64,000 nt of DNA from Galbitalea sp036271875 (lineage in GTDB: Bacteria > Actinomycetota > Actinomycetes > Actinomycetales > Microbacteriaceae), in contig DATAZU010000010.1 of the NCBI GenBank assembly GCA_036271875.1, forward strand, positions 1-64,000, written 5' to 3'. How positions within the stretch are numbered: the first letter of the stretch is position 1; every line of letters starts with the position of its first letter. Positions 59,786 to 64,000 of this stretch are shown piece by piece. The notes under the pieces are model-generated. The model ran no database searches, was not told where the DNA came from, and saw only the letters and a list, made by a program, of their open reading frames with translations. Both the position numbers and the translations under genes were made by a program.

Positions 59786-60949
59786 ATGGAACTCATTGCG
59801 AAGGAGCGGGATCGGCTCCTGCAGCGCACAGCGCGTTTCCTGGGTCTCGCCGGGACGATCATTGCGCTGATCGATTTGAGTTTTCCGGGCGTCGTCCGAA
59901 TGGCCGACTACTTCGCGGTCATCCCGTTTCTGTTGATTCTTGTCCTCTGTCAGATTATGGTTCCGCGCAATCGGCCGGTTCTTTGGGCATCGATCGGCAT
60001 CGTCGCGGGCCTCGCTGCTCTCGTCGTTCTTCGCCTGCCGTTCGACTCGATTCCGTCGACGAGCCTCGGGATCGCGGTGGTTCCCCTCGCCGGGGTCGGG
60101 ATCGCCTGTTTCGCCCTCGTTCTCGTGTCGAGCGCCCCTCGCATCATCCTCCTGGTCGCGGGCGGCGTGATCAGCACCGTTCTCGTGCAGTTCACGGTTC
60201 CGCATCCGGGCGCGCTGACCATTACCTCGCTGTCTGTTCTGCTCGGCTGGGTGCTCACTTCGGTTCTCGGGTACTGGTTGAGCGCGAGCGTGCCGCGCGC
60301 TGCTCGCCGCATCTACAGCATCGGCAAGGCGCACCGTGCGGAGCGGCAGGCCAGCGAGACCGAGGCGCAGCGCAGGCAGGGCGCCCGGCTTCTGCACGAC
60401 ACCGTTCTCGCAACGCTTACCCTGCTCGCGCACTCGGGCGTAGGGGTTGCCCCGGAGGCTCTTCGCCAGCAGGCCGCCGAGGATGCCCGCCTGCTGCGCC
60501 AGTTGCGTCTCGGCGCCACACCGACGCCCGAGTCTTCCGGCCCATATAATCTCACTCCCGTCGAGGAGACGCCGCTCGGAACGACGCTCGAGTCGGTCAA
60601 GCAACGCTTCGGTCGAATGGGCCTCGAGGTCAGCTGGCACGGCACGGGCCAGGTCCTTCTCCCGAGTGAGGTTCTCGATGCATTCCTGCTGTCCCTTGCC
60701 GAGTGCCTCGAGAACGTGCGGCGGCACTCCGGCGTCACTCAGGCTCACGTGACAATCACGGATGACGCGACCACGGTTCGCGCAATGGTCACCGATTCCG
60801 GGGTCGGCTTCGACCTCGAGGGAATCGATGACGACAAGTTCGGTTTCCGTGAATCGGTCATCGGTCGGCTCCGGGAAGTTGGCGGCAACGCCCGTCTGTT
60901 TTCCAGTCCGGGGTCCGGCACAACGGTTGTCCTGGAGGTTCCGCGATGA
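59786..60949 (+). CDS. Histidine kinase-like sensor with HATPase domain
   Basis: 387 residues from ATG 59786; the frame is open to 59624 and GTG at 59741 or 59759 are alternatives, so the start is uncertain. Membrane helices fill about residues 20-170. Then a cytoplasmic helix and an H-box RLLHDTVLATLTLLAHSGVG (His in LHDTVL), followed by HATPase motifs N box ECLENVRRHSG, G1 DSGVGFD, G2 GSGTTVVLEV. Of the LytS/HisKA_3-like class pairing with LuxR regulators. ATGA overlap with the next gene. Confidence 0.88.
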   Translation: MELIAKERDRLLQRTARFLGLAGTIIALIDLSFPGVVRMADYFAVIPFLLILVLCQIMVPRNRPVLWASIGIVAGLAALVVLRLPFDSIPSTSLGIAVVPLAGVGIACFALVLVSSAPRIILLVAGGVISTVLVQFTVPHPGALTITSLSVLLGWVLTSVLGYWLSASVPRAARRIYSIGKAHRAERQASETEAQRRQGARLLHDTVLATLTLLAHSGVGVAPEALRQQAAEDARLLRQLRLGATPTPESSGPYNLTPVEETPLGTTLESVKQRFGRMGLEVSWHGTGQVLLPSEVLDAFLLSLAECLENVRRHSGVTQAHVTITDDATTVRAMVTDSGVGFDLEGIDDDKFGFRESVIGRLREVGGNARLFSSPGSGTTVVLEVPR

Positions 60950-62205
60950 CAAGTTTCCTTCGCCCGGAGGAGAACACCCTCGGTGTCATCTTTGGCCGGC
61001 GCGGCAAGGGCGGCCCTCCCGGGATCGCCAAGGCCGTGCGTCAGGCCAGCGCGCGCGGGGCAACGCTCGGCACGAGCTACCTCGGCGTTGGCGCCGGCGT
61101 CCTCGGCGGAGTGCAGGCGCTCTACGGACTCGGAATTTTCGCGTCGCTGTGGAGCCAGGGGAATTATCAGGATGCTCTCCCCGCCGCGGCGGCGTGGGCC
61201 CTCTATCTCGCGACCTTCATCACTGTGCTCATCTCCATTTCCGGGCTCGGGGATCGGCTCCCCCACTGGCTCTTCGCCATCTACCTCGCGGCTCTCGCGG
61301 GTACCGTCGCGCTCGACTTCTCCGCGATCTGGTCGCTGCACAACATCGGAGCGTTCGCGACCGCATCCGGATCGGCCGGATTCGGCCTGATGATCGTGGT
61401 TACGGTGCGCGGGGCACGCGAGGTTCTCGCGGCCGCAGGCGTTCTCGGCGTGGCGTTTGTCGTGGCGATCCTCATGGATTCTCACCTCACCGCTTCGACC
61501 CTTCCCGCTCAGCTGAACGTCGTTGCGCTCGCCGTGCTGCCGACGGTCCTCGGCGTTTTTGTGGTGCGGGGATTCCGCCGGATGGTGCAGCAGGAACTGG
61601 ATCGCGTTCTCGTCCAGAGCACCGTTTCGGCCCCGCGGTTCGCGGTTGGCATGCTCGCGTCCGAGGAGCTCGCTCGACTCGACCTGGCGGCTGAGGACTT
61701 GCTCGAGTCCGTGGCAACGGGCCGCACGGCGCTCAAGCTGGACCCGAAGACAGCATCCGTCGCCGCATCCCTCGCAACCGAACTGCGTCTCCACCTGATC
61801 GAAGGGCGCCGCGAGACCTGGCTCTACCACGCCGTTTCGGAGTCCGAGATGCTCGGAAAGTCGGTCACGCTGACCGACAAGGGAAGCCTTGCTGGACTGC
61901 TGGACTCCGCCCAGCGGGATGGCCTGCTCTCGGCGGTGTGGCTCCTGATGAGCGACACGAGAAAGCAGGGTGTTTCGCGCACCCTCGCCCTGACACTCGG
62001 ACCGGTTGCCCCACCCGTGGTTGCGCCGGAGAACAACCGGATCACGGTGCCCGTCGTGATCACGACAACGGATGTCCCCCGGAATCGCGTCGACCCGGCG
62101 ATCTGGTCCTCGATTTCGCGGGTTGGGCGTTACAGTGACTCCACCGAGAGGTCAAGCCTGCGCGTCGATATCGAGTGCGTGGTCGACAATCCGGCGGACC
62201 AGTGA
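60946..62205 (+). CDS. Membrane protein of the two-component cluster, no recognisable kinase motifs
   Basis: 419 residues. Six or seven hydrophobic helices (SYLGVGAGVLGGVQALYGLG; ALYLATFITVLISISG; LFAIYLAALAGTVALDF; LAAAGVLGVAFVVAILM; VVALAVLPTVLGVFVVRGF) and a C-terminal soluble domain of about 180 residues with LAAEDLLESVATGRTALKLD and SEMLGKSVTLTDKGSLAGLL. Position and helix-then-soluble layout resemble the preceding sensor, yet I see no His box, N box or G box. It may be a degenerate partner kinase that heterodimerises with the active one, or an unrelated sensor. Family not recognised. Confidence 0.75.
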   Translation: MTSFLRPEENTLGVIFGRRGKGGPPGIAKAVRQASARGATLGTSYLGVGAGVLGGVQALYGLGIFASLWSQGNYQDALPAAAAWALYLATFITVLISISGLGDRLPHWLFAIYLAALAGTVALDFSAIWSLHNIGAFATASGSAGFGLMIVVTVRGAREVLAAAGVLGVAFVVAILMDSHLTASTLPAQLNVVALAVLPTVLGVFVVRGFRRMVQQELDRVLVQSTVSAPRFAVGMLASEELARLDLAAEDLLESVATGRTALKLDPKTASVAASLATELRLHLIEGRRETWLYHAVSESEMLGKSVTLTDKGSLAGLLDSAQRDGLLSAVWLLMSDTRKQGVSRTLALTLGPVAPPVVAPENNRITVPVVITTTDVPRNRVDPAIWSSISRVGRYSDSTERSSLRVDIECVVDNPADQ

Positions 62206-62265
62206 TCGTGTTCCAGATGGCTGGCGGGCGAACAATCGGCCGCCGAAAAACGAAGAGGTTCAAAG

Positions 62266-62937
62266 GTGTCTCCAGCTGACAATCGAATTCGGCTCGCGCT
62301 CGTCGACGACCACAGGATGCTCCTCGGTGCGCTGACGGAGTGGATCCGCAACGCTGCACCCGACATCGACATGGTCGCCGCGGTTGCATCGTGGCCGGAG
62401 CTGCTCACGCATCCCGAGTTCCCGGTTGATGTTGTGCTGCTCGACCTCGACCTCAAGGACAATATCCCGGTATCGCTAAAGATCTCCACCCTCAAGACCA
62501 CTGGCGTTCGCACCGTGCTGATGAGCACGTACTCAGAACCGAACGTCGTTCGCGAGGCACTGGCTGCCGGTGCGCTCGGCTACCTGGTGAAGAGCGAGGA
62601 TGCGAGCATGATCGTCGAGGCGATTCGTGCGGCGGCCGTCGGCGAATCCTTCGTCTCTGCCGAGCTCGACCTCGCGCTTAACTCGGGCGAGGTCGGCGGC
62701 GCTCCCAAGCTCAGCGCGCAGGAACGGCGGGTCATGGCGCTGTACGGCGGCGGGGAGCCGGTGAAGGCCGTCGCGTACCAGCTGGGTATCTCCGAGGAGA
62801 CCGCCAAGAGCTACCTCAAGCGAATTCGGGAAAAGTACCGCGTTGCCGGCATCGACGTCGGAACGAAGGTCGCGCTACGGAAGCGCGCCATCCAGGACGG
62901 GATTCTGCTGCAGACCGAGGCGCCCGGCCCCATGTAG
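62266..62937 (+). CDS. LuxR-family response regulator 2
   Basis: 223 residues from GTG 62266. Receiver: LALVDDHRMLLGALTEWI, phospho-Asp in VVLLDLDLKDNIPVSLK, switch Thr/Ser in VLMSTYSE, Lys in GYLVKSED. HTH KAVAYQLGISEETAKSYLKR. Clearly paralogous to the first response regulator (VDDHR, ETxKSYxKRxRxKYRxxGIDxGTxxALR). Together they may read the same sensor. Tail overlaps the convergent MFS gene by 63 bp. Confidence 0.92.
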   Translation: MSPADNRIRLALVDDHRMLLGALTEWIRNAAPDIDMVAAVASWPELLTHPEFPVDVVLLDLDLKDNIPVSLKISTLKTTGVRTVLMSTYSEPNVVREALAAGALGYLVKSEDASMIVEAIRAAAVGESFVSAELDLALNSGEVGGAPKLSAQERRVMALYGGGEPVKAVAYQLGISEETAKSYLKRIREKYRVAGIDVGTKVALRKRAIQDGILLQTEAPGPM

Positions 62938-64000
62938 CTTCCGGCGCTCGGTCGTGAAGCTGAGAATGGCGATCACGACGCCGAGCACCGCGAGCACGAG
63001 TCCGACCCAGGTCACTGAGAGGTAGCCGAGGCCGGCGCCGACAACGACGCCACCGAGCACAGCGCCGAGGCTGTTGCCGATGTTCAGCGATGCGTGATTG
63101 ATCGCCGCAGCCAGCGTCTGGCTCTCGCCCGCCACATTGATCAGACGCGTCTGGATGAGCGGCGAAAGTGCGCCGGCTGAGCCGCTGATCAGGAACAGGA
63201 ACACCGTCGCCCAGACGAAGGAACTTGCGGTCAGATCGAGACCGACGAGCGCGAGGGTGAGCAGCCCGAAGAATACGAACAGGCTGCGCTTCAGCGCGAC
63301 ATCCGCGAGGTGACCGCCGAGGAAGTTACCCGTAGTCATCCCGATTCCGGCGATCACGAGTTCGATGGATACGAACCCGGCTGGCATGCCGGCGACCGAG
63401 GTCACCAGTGGTGCAACAAATGTGTAGACCGCAAAGAACCCGCCAAAACCGATCGCCCCGATTCCCAGCGCAAACCACACCTGTCCGCGACGGAACACCC
63501 GAAGCTCGCTTCGTACCGTCGCGGCCGGGTTTCCCTCCTGGGCCGGTACGGAAAACAGCACCGCGAGGAACGTGCAGGCGAACAGCGCCGCGACGGCGAT
63601 GTAGGCGACGCGCCATCCGGTCGCCTGACCAAGCAGGGTGATGGCCGGAACTCCGATGATGTTGGCGATGGTCAGCCCGCCGATCACCCACGCGATTCCC
63701 TTGCCACGCTTGCCGGGCCCGAGGAGCTCAGCGGCGACCAGGGATGCAACACCGAAGTACGCGCCGTGCGGCAGGCCGGCAAGAAAACGGGCCGCCAGAA
63801 CAAGGCCGAATGTTGGCAGCAGCGCGGACGCGACGGTAAAGAACGTGAACACGACGAGCAGCCAGAGCAGAAGCGTCTTTCGGGGAAAGCGCGCGACGAA
63901 CACGGCGATCGTTGGTGCGCCGACGACGACACCTGCTGCATAAGCAGAAACGAGCAGGCCGGCCTGGGCGTTAGCGCCCGATGGGGATACCGCGTACACG
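62875..64000 (-). CDS. MFS transporter, DHA1 type (5' end beyond the window)
   Basis: At least 375 residues visible with eleven helices. GLLVSAYAAGVVVGAPTIAV (helix 2), motif A-like VARFPRKTLLLWLLVVFTFF, and FLAGLPHGAYFGVASLVAAE are typical of AraJ/YdhP-like sugar or drug exporters. The first helix with the usual TxEF motif is missing, so the true start lies past 64000. Its 3' end overlaps the response regulator 2 gene. Confidence 0.9.
   Translation of the reverse strand, partial: VYAVSPSGANAQAGLLVSAYAAGVVVGAPTIAVFVARFPRKTLLLWLLVVFTFFTVASALLPTFGLVLAARFLAGLPHGAYFGVASLVAAELLGPGKRGKGIAWVIGGLTIANIIGVPAITLLGQATGWRVAYIAVAALFACTFLAVLFSVPAQEGNPAATVRSELRVFRRGQVWFALGIGAIGFGGFFAVYTFVAPLVTSVAGMPAGFVSIELVIAGIGMTTGNFLGGHLADVALKRSLFVFFGLLTLALVGLDLTASSFVWATVFLFLISGSAGALSPLIQTRLINVAGESQTLAAAINHASLNIGNSLGAVLGGVVVGAGLGYLSVTWVGLVLAVLGVVIAILSFTTERRKLHGAGRLGLQQNPVLDGALP

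Noticed and set aside
1..64000. CRISPR array, prophage or integrative element
   Set aside because: No regularly spaced repeats, integrase, phage structural genes or att-like duplication beside the single tRNA-Arg were seen.

Overview
The window looks like chromosomal DNA from a high-GC actinobacterium, most likely of the family Microbacteriaceae. Supporting this are frequent GTG starts, many 4-bp ATGA/GTGA gene overlaps, the conserved order argS-lysA-hom-thrC-thrB-rho-prfA-prmC ... tsaC-wecA-atpIBEFHAGDC, and small proteins resembling families common in that group (DUF7882-like, DUF5684-like). The genus is not determined. I saw no insertion sequence, prophage, CRISPR array or rRNA gene; one tRNA gene is present.

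Layout. 1-4288: a TetR-controlled heterodimeric ABC exporter operon with a perfect palindromic operator (the distal gene runs off the left edge). 4300-5330: a lower-GC patch with an RHS/YD-repeat-like remnant and a small membrane protein. 5339-9438: aldo/keto reductase, a two-gene alkylation-repair operon (ogt-tag), a DUF5684-like protein, YaaA and a P-loop kinase. 9451-18803: the complete F1Fo ATP synthase operon preceded by an AtpI-like gene, a WecA/TagO-type transferase and tsaC. 18908-22332: a HAD hydrolase and a DrrAB-type ABC exporter with a TetR regulator. The exporter module lies exactly between two related long palindromes and interrupts the usual prmC-tsaC neighbourhood. 22384-35252: prmC, prfA, rho, thrB, thrC, hom, lysA, a DUF2993 protein, argS, a transglutaminase-like protein and pdxH, all on the minus strand. 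35277: tRNA-Arg(CCG).

35602-38887 is the most interesting block. An RsbQ-type alpha/beta hydrolase is translationally coupled to a PAS-GAF-GGDEF diguanylate cyclase, and an EAL phosphodiesterase is transcribed divergently. This resembles the RsbQ-RsbP stress-sensing pair with the output swapped from a PP2C phosphatase to cyclic-di-GMP synthesis. 38911-49852 holds small paralogous proteins, redox enzymes, an arginase-family protein, a glycosyltransferase, a lipoprotein, an amidase, a GntR-ABC operon and an SMR efflux protein. 49885-55791: GNAT, ung, two MFS transporters, an SDR and a PadR regulator with a nested operator. 55903-58537: metY and metX, which convert homoserine (made by hom above) towards methionine. 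58615-62937: a two-component cluster with two LuxR-type response regulators, one histidine kinase and one membrane protein that lacks recognisable kinase motifs. An MFS transporter runs off the right edge.

Two repeat families stand out: the pair of about 63-bp palindromes with compensatory base changes (19527-19590 and 22327-22389), and four copies of a short element of the type ccttcgacaggctcagggac. One of the short copies lies inside the lysA reading frame and seems to have added about 30 residues to the enzyme. Start codons were reassigned from the longest ORF wherever a Shine-Dalgarno sequence, a gene overlap or family length supported it. All functional calls are from reading the sequence; no database search was run.
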